In this document: positions 33,419 to 43,208 of the stretch, piece after piece
How the letters are laid out: every line of letters starts with the position of its first letter
How positions within the stretch are numbered: the stretch's first letter is position 1
Assembly (NCBI RefSeq): GCF_030450125.1
Contig: NZ_CP123923.1
Coordinates: 4,340,001 to 4,404,000 of the forward strand
Source of the DNA: Streptomyces sp. WP-1
GTDB lineage: Bacteria; Actinomycetota; Actinomycetes; Streptomycetales; Streptomycetaceae
Direction: 5' to 3'
DNA length: 64,000 nt
Translations under genes and position numbers: made by a program
Notes under the pieces: generated by a model
The model's database searches: none
What the model saw: only the letters and a program-made list of their open reading frames with translations
Told to the model about the DNA's origin: nothing

Positions 33419-34234
33419 TCAGCCCCTGGGCGCCAATGCCCCCCACGCCACGGTCACTTCACCCTGCCGCCAGCGGCCCGGCGCGTCCGTCACCGGCCAG
33501 TCCGCGGTGAGGGCGCGCACCGTGCGCAGCCAGCGCTGCCGGGCGCCGTACGCGGCGTACGGCGCGGCCGCCGCCCAGGCGCGGTCGAAGTCGCGAAGGA
33601 AGGCGTGCACCGGCTCACCGGGCACATTGCGGTGGATCAGCGCCTTCGGCAGCCGTTCGGCGAGGTCGGAGGGGCGGTCCAGGGAGCCGAGCCGGGTGGC
33701 GAAGGTGACGGTCCGGGGCCCCTCGGGCCCGAGCGCCACCCACACGTGCCGCCGCCCGATCTCGTCGCACGTCCCCTCGACCAGCAGCCCCCCGCGCGAG
33801 CCGCCGCCCGCCGGGGCCAGCCGCGCGCACAGCCGCTCCCAGACGGCGGCGACCTGGTCCTCGTCGTACTGGCGCAGCACATTCGCCGCGCGGATCAGCA
33901 GTGGCCGCCCGGCCACCGGGACCTCGAAGCCGCCGTGCCGGAAGACCAGCCCCTCGCGCTCGTACGGCCGCGCCGCCGCGACCCGCTCCGGCTCGATCTC
34001 GATGCCGATGACCCGGGTGCGAGGGGCGGCGGTGCGCAGCCTGCCGAGCAGTTCCACGGCGGTCCAGGGGGCGGCGCCGTAGCCGAGGTCGACGGCGACC
34101 GGCTCGGCGGCGCGGCGCAGCTCGGCGCCGTGGACGGCGGCGATCCAGCGGTCCATGCGGCGCAGCCGGTTGGGATTGGTGGTGCCGCGCGTCACGGTCC
34201 CCACGGGACGGAGGGTGGATGCGCGGGTTGCCAT
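33419..34234 (-). CDS. Class I SAM-dependent methyltransferase-like protein
   Basis: 271 residues. The SAM-binding motif I is VAVDLGYGAAPWTAVE (about residues 47-62), followed by VIGIEIEPERVAAA (motif II acidic residues) and a later LLIRAANVLRQY. The C-terminal third has no recognised domain. ATG at 34234 (MATRASTLRP) is chosen, because the longer frame runs into low-complexity sequence. The substrate is unknown. It is divergent from mshA, 262 bases away. Confidence 0.72.
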   Translation of the reverse strand: MATRASTLRPVGTVTRGTTNPNRLRRMDRWIAAVHGAELRRAAEPVAVDLGYGAAPWTAVELLGRLRTAAPRTRVIGIEIEPERVAAARPYEREGLVFRHGGFEVPVAGRPLLIRAANVLRQYDEDQVAAVWERLCARLAPAGGGSRGGLLVEGTCDEIGRRHVWVALGPEGPRTVTFATRLGSLDRPSDLAERLPKALIHRNVPGEPVHAFLRDFDRAWAAAAPYAAYGARQRWLRTVRALTADWPVTDAPGRWRQGEVTVAWGALAPRG

Positions 34235-34496
34235 GAGTACGAGGGTAAAGGGGTGCGGAGCCGGGTCGAGGGGGTACCGGGCCGGGTCGAGGGGTACCGG
34301 GTCGGGACCAGGCGGAGGCAGGGAGATCACCGGGCGGAGGCAGGGAGATCGAGGAGGCCGGGTTGAGTCGCCAAGGTAATGATTCGGTAAAGCGGCTTGA
34401 TCCGGAAATGACCGGCCCCCAGCACGCTGTTGCACCCCCGTGGAGGGCGCAGGCGAGTCCTCCGCCCGGCATGCCCGCAGCAAGGAGGACCGCCAC

Positions 34497-35834
34497 GTGA
34501 GCCAGTACGCCAGCAGGCTCGGGCGCCGCTCCCCGTCCGCCGCGCCCCGGCTACGGCTGCTCCGCCGGCCCCGCAGGGTCGCGATGCTCTCCGTGCACAC
34601 CTCACCCCTGCACCAGCCCGGCACCGGCGACGCGGGCGGTATGAACGTCTACATCGTGGAGCTGGCCCAGCGGCTCGCCGCGCTCGGCATCGAGGTGGAG
34701 GTCTTCACCCGGGCCACCGCGGGCGATCTGCCGCCCACCGTCCAGCTCGCCCCCGGCGTCCTGGTCCGGCACGTCGACGCGGGCCCGTACGAGGGCCTCG
34801 CCAAGGAGGAGCTGCCCGCCCAGCTGTGCGCCTTCACACACGGCGTGATGCAGGCATGGGCCGGCCACCGCCCCGGCTACTACGACCTGGTCCACTCCCA
34901 CTACTGGCTCTCCGGCCACGTCGGCTGGCTCGCCGCCCAGCGCTGGGGCGTCCCCCTGGTGCACGCCATGCACACCATGGCCAAGGTCAAGAACGCCCAT
35001 CTGGCCGTCGGCGACCGCCCCGAGCCCGCCGCCCGGGTCATCGGCGAGACCCAGATCGTCGCCGCCGCCGACCGGCTGATCGCCAACACCGACGACGAAG
35101 CCGGCGAACTGGTCCGCTACTACGACGCCGACCCCGGCTCGGTCGCCGTCGTCCACCCCGGCGTCAACCTGGAGCGCTTCCGCCCTGCCGACGGCCGGGC
35201 CGCCGCCCGCGCCCGCCTCGGGCTGCCCAAGGACGCCCTGATCCCCCTCTTCGCGGGCCGCATACAGCCCCTGAAGGCCCCGGACGTGCTGCTGCGCGCG
35301 GTGGCCGTCCTCCTCGACGAACGCCCCGAACTGCGCTCCAGGATCCTCGTGCCGGTCGTCGGCGGGCCCAGCGGCAGCGGCCTCGCCAAGCCCGAGGGCC
35401 TCCAGAAGCTGGCCGCCCGGCTCGGCATCGCGGACGTCGTACGGTTCCGCCCGCCCGTCGGCCAGGAGCAGCTCGCGGACTGGTTCCGGGCCGCGTCCGT
35501 GCTGGTCATGCCGTCCTACAGCGAATCCTTCGGGCTGGTCGCCATCGAGGCGCAGGCGGCCGGCACCCCGGTGCTCGCCGCGTCGGTCGGCGGGCTGCCG
35601 GTGGCGGTGCGCGACGGCGAGACCGGCTTCCTGGTCCAGGGGCACGAACCGGCCGACTACGCGCGCGTCCTCGCCCGGTTCGCCGACGACCAGGCGCTCA
35701 CCACGCGCATGGGCGACGCCGCCGCCCGGCACGCCCGCTCCTTCGGCTGGGACGCGGCGGCCGCGGCGACCGCCGACGTCTACACGGCCGCGACCCAGTC
35801 GTACCGCCGTCGCGTACGCTCCCACCATGGGTGA
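34497..35834 (+). CDS. mshA: D-inositol-3-phosphate glycosyltransferase MshA (mycothiol)
   Basis: 445 residues, GT4-family (GT-B fold). The N-terminal domain begins with [20 protein letters not shown], an MshA signature, and the C-terminal donor-binding domain contains [18 protein letters not shown] and [19 protein letters not shown]. The enzyme transfers N-acetylglucosamine from UDP to 1L-inositol-1-phosphate (D-inositol-3-phosphate), the first committed step of mycothiol synthesis. GTG at 34497 ([10 protein letters not shown]) is preceded by AAGGAGGAC and matches S. coelicolor. The YbjN gene overlaps its end by eight bases. The other mycothiol genes are not here. Confidence 0.93.
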   Translation: MSQYASRLGRRSPSAAPRLRLLRRPRRVAMLSVHTSPLHQPGTGDAGGMNVYIVELAQRLAALGIEVEVFTRATAGDLPPTVQLAPGVLVRHVDAGPYEGLAKEELPAQLCAFTHGVMQAWAGHRPGYYDLVHSHYWLSGHVGWLAAQRWGVPLVHAMHTMAKVKNAHLAVGDRPEPAARVIGETQIVAAADRLIANTDDEAGELVRYYDADPGSVAVVHPGVNLERFRPADGRAAARARLGLPKDALIPLFAGRIQPLKAPDVLLRAVAVLLDERPELRSRILVPVVGGPSGSGLAKPEGLQKLAARLGIADVVRFRPPVGQEQLADWFRAASVLVMPSYSESFGLVAIEAQAAGTPVLAASVGGLPVAVRDGETGFLVQGHEPADYARVLARFADDQALTTRMGDAAARHARSFGWDAAAAATADVYTAATQSYRRRVRSHHG

Positions 35835-36327
35835 TGTCGAGAAGGCCGGACAGGTCCTGGAGGCCGTCTTCCAGGACGCCGAACTGGAGTGGGAGAACCC
35901 CGAGACCGGGACCTACGTGGTCAAGCTGCCCGGCACCCACAAGCTGTCCACCACCGTCTCCTTCCTCGTCGGCCGGCACTCCCTCTCCCTCAACGCCTTC
36001 GTCGTACGCCACCCCGACGAGAACGAGGCGGGCGTCCACCGCTGGCTCCTGGAACGCAACCTCAAGCTGTACGGCGTGAGTTACGCCGTCGACCGCCTCG
36101 GCGACGTCTACGTCACCGCGCGCCTCCCGCTCGCCTCCGCCAGCCCCGACGAGATCGACCGCCTCCTCGGCCAGATCCTGGAGGCGGCCGACGGCGCCTT
36201 CAACTCCCTTCTGGAGCTGGGCTTCGCGACCTCCATCCGCAAGGAGTACGCCTGGCGCGTCTCCCGCGGCGAGTCCACCCGCAACCTGGACGCCTTCAAG
36301 CACCTCATCGAGCGCCCTGTCGAATGA
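35827..36327 (+). CDS. YbjN-domain protein
   Basis: 166 residues of the YbjN (DUF1790-like) family, which has a fold resembling type III secretion chaperones. A core segment [20 protein letters not shown], followed by [12 protein letters not shown], is typical of the actinobacterial version. ATG at 35827 overlaps the mshA stop by eight bases, so translation is coupled. Its role is not established; regulation or protein interaction is assumed in other bacteria. Confidence 0.82.
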   Translation: MGDVEKAGQVLEAVFQDAELEWENPETGTYVVKLPGTHKLSTTVSFLVGRHSLSLNAFVVRHPDENEAGVHRWLLERNLKLYGVSYAVDRLGDVYVTARLPLASASPDEIDRLLGQILEAADGAFNSLLELGFATSIRKEYAWRVSRGESTRNLDAFKHLIERPVE

Positions 36328-36337
36328 AGTCCAGAGG

Positions 36338-37189
36338 CTACGAGTTTCGGCGCGTCCCACTCCGATAGCGGCCCGGCGGCACCCCGACCAACCTGCGGAA
36401 GTGGCGGGTGAGATGGGCCTGGTCGTAGAACCCGGTCAGGGCCGCCACCTCGCCGGGCGGCAGCCCGTCCAGCAGCAGCCGGCGGGCCCGGCCGACCCGG
36501 CGTGACATCAGGTACTGGTGCGGTGCGATGCCGTACGCCCCGCTGAACGCCCGTACGAGATGGGCCGGATGGGCGTGCAGCAGCCCGGATGCCTCCGCGA
36601 GCGAGACGCCGTCGGTGAGCCGGGAGTCCAGCAACTCCCGCAGCTTCCGCGCGAGTCCGGGTTCCCGGCGGAGCCCCGGCGGCTCGACGCGCCGCCGCAG
36701 ATGCCCCCGCAGCCGTTCCCCGACGAGGGTCAGCCTGCTCTCCGCCTCCAGCTCGTCGCCGGGGCGGGCGAGGGCCGCGTGCAGCTGCCCGACCCGCAGG
36801 CGCAGCACGGGGTCGCGCAGATCGGGTCCGTCGACGGCCGCCCCGATCAGCTCCTCGCCGAGCCGGCTGCTGTCGAGGTAGACGACCCGCTTGCGGAAGC
36901 CGCCCGGGGTCGCCGGGGAGCCGTTGTGCGGCACGTGCGGGGGCAGCAGGCTGACCGTGTCGAGCGGGGTGCCGTGCTCGTGCCGGTCGAGGTCGTAGCG
37001 GACCGCGCCGTCGTCCACGATGAGCAGGGTCCAGGCGTCGTGGACGTGCATCGGATAGGCGTACTCGGTGAAATGGGCGTGGAAGACCTCGGTGACGCCC
37101 GGCACCCGGGGACGCCACGCGCTCACTTCCGCGCCCGGCTCGCCCGGGGCCCCGCGCGCCGCCCTGCTCACGGCCCTGCTCGTGGCCAT
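36338..37189 (-). CDS. AraC-family transcriptional regulator
   Basis: 283 residues. An N-terminal cupin-like ligand-binding domain (HVHDAWTLLIVDDGAVRYDLD near residue 46) is followed by the C-terminal double helix-turn-helix with VSLAEASGLLHAHPAHLVRA, YGIAPHQYLMSRRVGRARRLL and GFYDQAHLTRHFRRLVGVPP, the AraC consensus. ATG at 37189 is 49 bases from the divergent DUF2000 gene, which is a likely target. Converges on the YbjN gene. Confidence 0.88.
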   Translation of the reverse strand: MATSRAVSRAARGAPGEPGAEVSAWRPRVPGVTEVFHAHFTEYAYPMHVHDAWTLLIVDDGAVRYDLDRHEHGTPLDTVSLLPPHVPHNGSPATPGGFRKRVVYLDSSRLGEELIGAAVDGPDLRDPVLRLRVGQLHAALARPGDELEAESRLTLVGERLRGHLRRRVEPPGLRREPGLARKLRELLDSRLTDGVSLAEASGLLHAHPAHLVRAFSGAYGIAPHQYLMSRRVGRARRLLLDGLPPGEVAALTGFYDQAHLTRHFRRLVGVPPGRYRSGTRRNS

Positions 37190-37238
37190 GCAAACAACGT
37201 ACAAGACCGCGCCGGGCGGGGACCGGCAGTCTCGTCCC

Positions 37239-37697
37239 ATGAGCACCCCGACCCCCGCCCCGGTCCCCTCCCGGCCCGCCGAGCCCGTCCGCTTCGACAC
37301 CAAGATCGCCGTGCTGCTGCGCGCGGACCTGGCCTCCTGGCAGCGGCTGAACGTCACCGCGTTCCTGGTCAGCGGCCTCGGCGCGACGCTGCCCGAGGTG
37401 GTCGGCGAGCCCTACGAGGACGCGGACGGCACCCGGTACCTGCCCATGTTCCGGCAGCCGGTGCTGGTCTTCGAGGGCGAGAAGGAGACCCTGCGCGCGG
37501 CCCACGGGCGGGCGCTCGGCCGGGCCCTGCCCTGCGCCGTGTTCACCGCGGACCTGTTCGCCACCGGCAACGACCGCGACAACCGCGCGGCCGTGCGCGC
37601 CGTACCGGCGGCCGATCTGGACCTGGTCGGGCTCGCGGTGTACGGCCCGCGAGGCGGGGTGGACAAGGTGCTGAAGGGGGCGCGCATGCACCCCTGA
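37239..37697 (+). CDS. DUF2000 family protein
   Basis: 152 residues. The DUF2000 pattern is visible: FDTKIAVLLRADLASWQRLN near the N-terminus, TAFLVSGLG, and LPMFRQPVLVF. The fold is that of peptidyl-tRNA hydrolase II-like proteins. ATG at 37239 is divergent from the AraC-family regulator with a 49-base gap, the classic arrangement of such regulators with a target. Function unknown. Confidence 0.78.
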   Translation: MSTPTPAPVPSRPAEPVRFDTKIAVLLRADLASWQRLNVTAFLVSGLGATLPEVVGEPYEDADGTRYLPMFRQPVLVFEGEKETLRAAHGRALGRALPCAVFTADLFATGNDRDNRAAVRAVPAADLDLVGLAVYGPRGGVDKVLKGARMHP

Positions 37698-37766
37698 CGC
37701 GCGCCCCCTCCAGGGGATGCGGCCGGACCCCCGTACCGGCCGCCCCCCGCCCCCGGTCCGCGGCGG

Positions 37767-38240
37767 TCAGCCGAACATGCCGGGCTGGTAGTCGCCCGCG
37801 GGCTGCCGCACGATGACGTTCACCCGGTTGTACAGGTTGATGACCGCGATCAGGCCGACGAGGGCGGTGAGCTGCTCCTCGTCGTAGTGCCGGGCGGCCT
37901 CCGCCCAAGCCTCGTCGGTGACCCCGCCGGCCGCGTCCGCGATCCGGGTGCCCTGCTCGGTCAGCTCCAGCGCGGCACGCTCGGCCTCCGTGAACACCGT
38001 GGCCTCGCGCCAGGCGGCGACCAGGTGCAGCCGCCGCGCGCTCTCCCCGGCGGCCTCGGCGTCCTTGCTGTGCATGTCGGTGCAGAACCCGCAGCCGTTG
38101 ATCTGGCTGGCCCGGAGCTTCACCAACTCCTGTGTCGCGGCCGGGAGAGTGGAGTCCGACAGCACCTTTCCGGCCGAGTTGACGTACTTGAGGAACGTGC
38201 CGGCGACGGGGTTGGTCATCAGGTTCAGACGGGCGTCCAT
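37767..38240 (-). CDS. Carboxymuconolactone decarboxylase/AhpD-like protein
   Basis: 157 residues of the AhpD-like alkylhydroperoxidase family. The redox motif is NGCGFCTDMHSKDAE, with CxxC and the following His, near residues 48-62. Such proteins reduce peroxides or relay electrons; several act on small molecules. ATG at 38240. It lies between convergent DUF2000 and the MFS gene, which is transcribed the same way. Confidence 0.87.
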   Translation of the reverse strand: MDARLNLMTNPVAGTFLKYVNSAGKVLSDSTLPAATQELVKLRASQINGCGFCTDMHSKDAEAAGESARRLHLVAAWREATVFTEAERAALELTEQGTRIADAAGGVTDEAWAEAARHYDEEQLTALVGLIAVINLYNRVNVIVRQPAGDYQPGMFG

Positions 38241-38337
38241 GGCGATGTGCTCCTGTGTGGGTCGTACTGCTCGTGCTGGCTACACCTCATGGACGGAGGG
38301 GGCGCGGGGAATGTGACAAGGTCGACTGTGACCCCCG

Positions 38338-39624
38338 TCACATGGTCGGGGTGGGCTCTGGGGCGGTGTCACCGGCGGCGGAGACGACCACCGGCCCGTC
38401 CGCCGTACGGCCTTCCGTCTCACGACCCCGATCGCCGAGCCCGCGCATCAGCAGGGCGTAGCCGAGCCCGGCGACCATCCCCAGGACGGCGCACATGACC
38501 CACAGCCACCGCGCCCCGAACCGGTCGATGACCTGGCCGGACATCAGGGGCGCGACCAGGGCGGCGACGGACCAGGACAGGGAGTACACGCCCTGGTAGC
38601 GGCCGCGGCCGTGGACGGGGGAGAGGCGTACGACGAGACCGGTCTGGGTCGGCGCGTTGACGATCTCGGCCAGGGTCCACACGCAGACGGTGGCCATGAA
38701 GACGCCGACGGACCCGGCGAAGGCGGTGAGCCCGAAGCCGTACCCGGCGAGGACCGAGGAGACGACGAGCAGGGTGCGCGGGTCGCGGTGCTCGATGAAC
38801 CGGGTGACGGGGATCTGGAGGGCGACGATCAGGACACCGTTGACGGCGATGGCGAGGCCGTAGTCGGCGGGCGTGAACCCGGCGCGGCCCATGGCGACCG
38901 GCAGGGCGACATCGCCCTGCATGAAGATCAGGGCGACGAGGAAGGACAGGCCGACGACGGCCATGTAGCGCCCGTCGCGCAGCACGGTACCGAGGCCGAC
39001 CTGGGGCTCGTCCTGGTGGACCGGGGCGGTGGGCCGGGACTCGGGCACCTTCAGGAAGACGACGAGCGCGCAGGCGGCCGTCATGCCCGCCTCGATCAGA
39101 AAACCGGCGAGATAGCTGAACTCGGCGATGAATCCGGCGCCCGCGGCGGAGACGGCGAACCCGAGGTTGATGGCCCAGTAGTTGAGCGAGAAGGCCCGCA
39201 CCCGGTCCTCGGGCCGCACGATGTCCGCCATCATCGCCTGCACGGCCGGCCGGGAGGCGTTGGACGCCATGCCGACGAGGAAGGCGACGCCGGCGATGGC
39301 GACCGGGTGGGTCATGAACCCGAGCAGCGCGACGGAGGCGGCGGTGGCCGACTGGGCGACGAGCAGGGTGGGCCGCCGCCCGACGCGGTCGGCCAGCACC
39401 CCGCCCACGAGCGAGGCCACGACCCCGCCCAGCCCGTGCAGGGAGGCGACGAGCCCGGCGTACGAGGCGGAGTAGCCGCGGTCGAGGGTGAGGTAGAGGG
39501 CCATGAAGGTGGCCACGAAGGCGCCGAGCCGGTTGACGAGGGTGCTGGTCCACAGCCACCAGAACTCACGGGGGAGCCCGGACACGGCTTCCCGGGCAGC
39601 GCGTCCGAGACGGGCGGCGGGCAT
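38338..39624 (-). CDS. MFS transporter
   Basis: 428 residues with 12 hydrophobic segments; motif A is seen as GGVLADRVGRRPTLLVAQ. The family (MFS_1, MdtH/YceL-like drug exporter group) is an efflux type. ATG at 39624 gives MPAARLGR. It is divergent from gpmA with a 165-base gap containing an A+T-rich stretch (CAACTTACTAAGGGGGTCTG). Substrate unknown. Confidence 0.85.
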   Translation of the reverse strand: MPAARLGRAAREAVSGLPREFWWLWTSTLVNRLGAFVATFMALYLTLDRGYSASYAGLVASLHGLGGVVASLVGGVLADRVGRRPTLLVAQSATAASVALLGFMTHPVAIAGVAFLVGMASNASRPAVQAMMADIVRPEDRVRAFSLNYWAINLGFAVSAAGAGFIAEFSYLAGFLIEAGMTAACALVVFLKVPESRPTAPVHQDEPQVGLGTVLRDGRYMAVVGLSFLVALIFMQGDVALPVAMGRAGFTPADYGLAIAVNGVLIVALQIPVTRFIEHRDPRTLLVVSSVLAGYGFGLTAFAGSVGVFMATVCVWTLAEIVNAPTQTGLVVRLSPVHGRGRYQGVYSLSWSVAALVAPLMSGQVIDRFGARWLWVMCAVLGMVAGLGYALLMRGLGDRGRETEGRTADGPVVVSAAGDTAPEPTPTM

Positions 39625-39789
39625 GAGGGGACCCCCTGGAGTGGTAAGTGGCTGATGGCGCTCGCACAACTTACTAAGGGGGTCTGACATCGACCAGCGG
39701 ATTAACAGTCCCCCTGGCGCCCCCCTTCTGCGTCCCGCGCACCGGTCGTCCGCGTCGGCGCCCGGGGGCCGTGGATTACGCTCTGAGGC

Positions 39790-40551
39790 ATGGCCGACGC
39801 ACCGTACAAGCTGATCCTCCTCCGCCACGGCGAGAGCGAGTGGAACGCGAAGAACCTGTTCACCGGCTGGGTGGACGTCAACCTGAACGAGAAGGGCGAG
39901 AAGGAGGCGGTCCGCGGTGGCGAGCTCCTGAAGGACGCCGACCTCCTGCCCGACGTGGTCCACACGTCCCTCCAGAAGCGCGCGATCCGCACCGCCCAGC
40001 TGGCCCTGGAGGCCGCGGACCGCCACTGGGTCCCGGTCCACCGCAGCTGGCGCCTGAACGAGCGCCACTACGGCGCCCTCCAGGGCAAGGACAAGGCGGC
40101 CACGCTGGCCGAGTTCGGCGAGGAGCAGTTCATGCTCTGGCGCCGCTCGTACGACACCCCGCCGCCCCCGCTGCCGGACGACTCGGAGTTCTCCCAGTTC
40201 GACGACGCGCGCTACGCGACCCTCCCGCCGGAGCTGCGCCCCAGGACCGAGTGCCTGAAGGACGTCGTCCTGCGGATGCTCCCCTACTGGTACGACGCGA
40301 TCGTCCCCGACCTCCTGACCGGCCGCACGGTCCTCGTCGCCGCCCACGGCAACTCCCTGCGCGCCCTGGTCAAGCACCTGGACGGCATCTCCGACGCCGA
40401 CATCGCGGGCCTGAACATCCCCACGGGCATCCCCCTCGCCTACGACCTCGACGCCGACTTCAAGCCCCTCACCCCGGGCGGCAAGTACCTCGACCCGGAG
40501 GCGGCTGCGGCCGCGATCGAGGCGGTCAAGAACCAGGGCAAGAAGAAGTAG
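39790..40551 (+). CDS. gpmA: 2,3-bisphosphoglycerate-dependent phosphoglycerate mutase
   Basis: 253 residues. The phosphohistidine motif is [12 protein letters not shown] (His near residue 13), with later [18 protein letters not shown] and [15 protein letters not shown] (second His), all typical of GpmA. It interconverts 3- and 2-phosphoglycerate in glycolysis. It is followed by a strong terminator. ATG at 39790 follows a weak ribosome-binding site. Confidence 0.94.
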   Translation: MADAPYKLILLRHGESEWNAKNLFTGWVDVNLNEKGEKEAVRGGELLKDADLLPDVVHTSLQKRAIRTAQLALEAADRHWVPVHRSWRLNERHYGALQGKDKAATLAEFGEEQFMLWRRSYDTPPPPLPDDSEFSQFDDARYATLPPELRPRTECLKDVVLRMLPYWYDAIVPDLLTGRTVLVAAHGNSLRALVKHLDGISDADIAGLNIPTGIPLAYDLDADFKPLTPGGKYLDPEAAAAAIEAVKNQGKKK

Positions 40552-40562
40552 TTCTCGTGATG

Positions 40563-40603
40563 ACGCCCCTCACCTGTGCGTTCACGCATATGAGGGGCGT
40601 TTT
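40563..40603 (+). terminator. Rho-independent terminator after gpmA
   Basis: ACGCCCCTCA at 40563-40572 pairs with TGAGGGGCGT at 40591-40600, followed by TTT. It also lies at the 3' end of the convergent XRE gene and may serve both. Confidence 0.85.
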
Positions 40604-40636
40604 CCATGTCTCGGGCCGACTTTGCAAGGGCCCCGC

Positions 40637-41872
40637 TCAGGCCCCGCTTCCGGCAGCATCTACGCCGAACTCCGCAGCCAGCCGCCGTAGCCCTTCGGAG
40701 GGTGGTTGGCTCATGAGCAGCAGATCTGCCACGAGTTGCTTGACGGACGACAGGGTGTTCACCAACTGGGGTGACAAGTCCTTGGCTTCCGACAGAGTTG
40801 ATACGGCGTCGTCCACTTGCCGACGCTGGGCGTGGGCTCGGGCGACGTCGAGGTGGAATCGCGCCTGTCGCTCCTCGGACAGCACCGATACATCGGCCTT
40901 CCGCGCGGCGCGAAGAGCCATTCCGGCGTCTCCGAGGCCGACTGCGACGGACACCTCGTGCACCGACACGTTGGCCGGACCGAACTCGGTGTTGTAGTCG
41001 TTGCGTCCCTCGCCGACCTGTTCGGCCAGGTCGTGGGCGGTGCGGAGGTGCGTGTACGCATCCTCGGCCAGGTTCAACCTGGAAGCAGCGAGGGCCCGTT
41101 GCAGTGTCAGGGCACCGCGCAGCGCCACCGCCTCGATCTGCTCGGCTCCGTCCAGGGGAACCAGTGCCTCGGCAGCGCTTCCGGAGACCCAGGCTGCCTG
41201 CTCGAAGTGACGCGCACCGAGGAAGACGATCGACAGGCGGAACGCACCGGCGGCCATCAGCAGGGGATCACCGGCCCGCTCGGCGACAGCCACGGCACGG
41301 TCGATCGCGACCCAGGCGGCCTCCGGCTCCGCCATGTTCGCGAGCGCGGCACCGAACGCCTGGTAGGTGCCGGCGAGCAGCCGGAAGATGTCAGCCTGTT
41401 CCGCTCCGGTGGTGGCTCGGGCGGCGGACTCCAGCCGGGGCACGAGTGTCTCCAGCAGTTCGGTCAGGTCGGCATAGGCACCTTGGTGGGCAAGCGCCCA
41501 GGCCCGCTCGACCTCCGTACGAAGCGCTGTCACATCCGCGGGCGCGCCATCCCGTTCCCGGCCGACGAGCGCCTTGAGGGCATGCGGGGCACTGAGCAGC
41601 AGGCGCAGGCGGTCCGCCCCGCTCGACGTGTCTTCGGCTGCCGTGGCCATGAGGGGCGCCCCGGCCGCCAGTTCCGCCACCGGTACGCCCAGGACGTCGG
41701 CGACCTTCCCCAATACGGTCATCCGGTCGATGCGCCGCACGCCGCGCTCCACCTGCGACAGCCAGGCCTCGGAACGGCCCAGCAGCGCGGCGAACTCCTT
41801 CTGCGACAGCCCGCGCCGCTTGCGCCCGGCGGCGATCCTGCGGCCGAGCGCCTGCTCGTAGTCACTGCTCAA
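40637..41872 (-). CDS. XRE-family regulator with TPR-like C-terminal region
   Basis: 411 residues from TTG at 41872. The Cro/C1 helix-turn-helix covers about residues 5-65: LGRRIAAGRKRRGLSQKEFA, then LLGRSEAWLSQVERGVRRID. The remaining 330 residues are Ala-rich helices of the TPR/solenoid type, as in many Streptomyces regulators. No ATG or GTG exists in this frame near the helix-turn-helix; TTG overlaps the upstream monooxygenase-fold gene by 11 bases, so translation may be coupled. The two inverted repeats at 42245-42297 are candidate operators. Confidence 0.78.
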   Translation of the reverse strand: MSSDYEQALGRRIAAGRKRRGLSQKEFAALLGRSEAWLSQVERGVRRIDRMTVLGKVADVLGVPVAELAAGAPLMATAAEDTSSGADRLRLLLSAPHALKALVGRERDGAPADVTALRTEVERAWALAHQGAYADLTELLETLVPRLESAARATTGAEQADIFRLLAGTYQAFGAALANMAEPEAAWVAIDRAVAVAERAGDPLLMAAGAFRLSIVFLGARHFEQAAWVSGSAAEALVPLDGAEQIEAVALRGALTLQRALAASRLNLAEDAYTHLRTAHDLAEQVGEGRNDYNTEFGPANVSVHEVSVAVGLGDAGMALRAARKADVSVLSEERQARFHLDVARAHAQRRQVDDAVSTLSEAKDLSPQLVNTLSSVKQLVADLLLMSQPPSEGLRRLAAEFGVDAAGSGA

Positions 41873-42176
41873 CGCGCACGCCCTTGCCGGAGACGAAGTC
41901 CAGGCGGTCGACCTCCGTGTCGGAGAGGTACTGGTCCCGCTCGGCGAGGAAGAGACGGACATAGTCCTTCGCCTCGTGCTCCTGGAAGGCGTCCTCGTCT
42001 CGGTAGAGCTCGTAGAACACGCGCTCCAAGGGGCGGCCGTCAACACGGTGCACGGCGTAGATCACCGTTCCGGGCTCGTGCGCACGAATGTGCTCACCCG
42101 TCCGCTCCACCAGGTCGTCGAACGCGGCCGCGGCCGCATCGTCCTTGCAGGTGAAGCGCACCATCAGTCCGAACAT
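41862..42176 (-). CDS. Antibiotic biosynthesis monooxygenase-fold (ABM) protein
   Basis: 104 residues of the ferredoxin-like ABM/YgiN family. The pattern VRFTCKDDAAAAAFDDLVE, then VIYAVHRVDGRPLERVFYEL and DAFQEHEAKDYV, is typical. Family members are cofactor-free monooxygenases or small-molecule binders. ATG at 42176 is first in a two-gene operon with the XRE regulator. Confidence 0.83.
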   Translation of the reverse strand: MFGLMVRFTCKDDAAAAAFDDLVERTGEHIRAHEPGTVIYAVHRVDGRPLERVFYELYRDEDAFQEHEAKDYVRLFLAERDQYLSDTEVDRLDFVSGKGVRVEQ

Positions 42177-42244
42177 ACGAGGTCCTTCCTCCGTCGGCGT
42201 CCACGCCGGCCACCAGCTTCAGGGCGACGTTATGCATCTCGGCA

Positions 42245-42297
42245 CCCGTACGAAAAGTGCGGGTTCGCACTCCTCGCTACCCGTACTTTTAGTACGG
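42245..42297 (+). promoter_or_regulatory. Two inverted repeats in the divergent ABM/ATPase promoter region
   Basis: CCCGTAC-GAAAA-GTGCGGG (42245-42263, one mismatch) and CCGTACT-TTT-AGTACGG (42281-42297, perfect) lie between the ABM gene and the ATPase gene. Both share CCGTAC and a spacer, so they look like two sites for one dimeric regulator, probably the XRE protein. Confidence 0.7.
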
Positions 42298-42390
42298 TGC
42301 CGGTACTGATTCTACGGCTCACCTGCTCCACTCTTGCCGACGGGTCGCTCTGCCCAGGAGAACAGCAGGTCATCGCCCATGGAGGACGCC

Positions 42391-42828
42391 ATGCCCACTC
42401 ATCGACGCAGCTTCCCCGGGGACCCCAAGGAACTTCATGCCGCCCGTAGGTGGACGCGCGCGATGCTGGACGGCCACCCCTGCTCCGAGGACGCCGCGCT
42501 GGTCGTGACCGAACTCGGCACCAACGCCGTCGTGCACACCGCCAGCGGCAACTCCGGCGGCACGTTCCATGTGGCGCTCACCGTCTCTCCGCTGGCCGTC
42601 GTCATCGAGGTGACCGACTCCGGCACGTCCGAGACCAGCCCCCGGGTCCAGCGTCCGACTCTCGAATCGACCCACGGCCGAGGTCTCGGCATGGTCGCCG
42701 CACTCGCCGACCGGGTCAGGATCCAAGGCGGCGACCCCGGCCGCACCGTCACCGCCGAACTCGACGCGCCTCTCCACTGCCAGGAGCCGACGCCCCAACC
42801 CGTGCGAGCTCAGGGCCTTTTGCCGTGA
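42391..42828 (+). CDS. HATPase_c (anti-sigma-like) ATP-binding protein
   Basis: 145 residues with the GHKL ATPase features of RsbW/SpoIIAB-like proteins: VVTELGTNAVVHTAS (N-box, about residues 35-49), VIEVTDSGTSETS and HGRGLGMVAALADRV (G-boxes). ATG at 42391 has GGAGGACGCC upstream. It overlaps the next gene as GTGA. Such proteins often work with XRE/DUF397 gene sets in Streptomyces; partner sigma factor unknown. Confidence 0.82.
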   Translation: MPTHRRSFPGDPKELHAARRWTRAMLDGHPCSEDAALVVTELGTNAVVHTASGNSGGTFHVALTVSPLAVVIEVTDSGTSETSPRVQRPTLESTHGRGLGMVAALADRVRIQGGDPGRTVTAELDAPLHCQEPTPQPVRAQGLLP

Positions 42829-43208
42829 CCAGCACGCTGCGCCGCGGTTACTGGTGCGCGTGCTCGACCGAGTCTCTTCGCTGGCCGCGAGGAGGACCAG
42901 CACTTCTCGCCGCGATCGACGCGTACTCGGCATGGCAGGCCGACCGGTGGGTCGCGGTCGCCCTGCGGACGATCTCTCCGGCCCTCGACGCGGCCGCTTC
43001 CGACGAGGCATGGACATGGCTGCACGCTGGCCGCCTGGAAACCCGCCGATCACTACTGCGCCGCGAACCCTGCACGGTGACCATCACCCACGCCTACACC
43101 CGCATCATGTGGACAATCCGCCCAGTACTCTTCCCGCCTCTCGCGTCCCGCCAAGACGCCGAAGTCCGGTCATGCGCAGATGCCTTCAGGCTGCGCTGCG
43201 CGGAGTGA
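42825..43208 (+). CDS. Hypothetical protein coupled to the HATPase gene
   Basis: 127 residues, not recognised. The start GTG at 42825 overlaps the preceding stop (GTGA), which supports real translation. There is a CACSTE segment near residue 12 and a Trp-rich middle (WQADRWVAVALR, DEAWTWLHAGRLETRR). No membrane segment or signal is visible. Codon use is G+C-rich like the core genes. Confidence 0.55.
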   Translation: MTSTLRRGYWCACSTESLRWPRGGPALLAAIDAYSAWQADRWVAVALRTISPALDAAASDEAWTWLHAGRLETRRSLLRREPCTVTITHAYTRIMWTIRPVLFPPLASRQDAEVRSCADAFRLRCAE

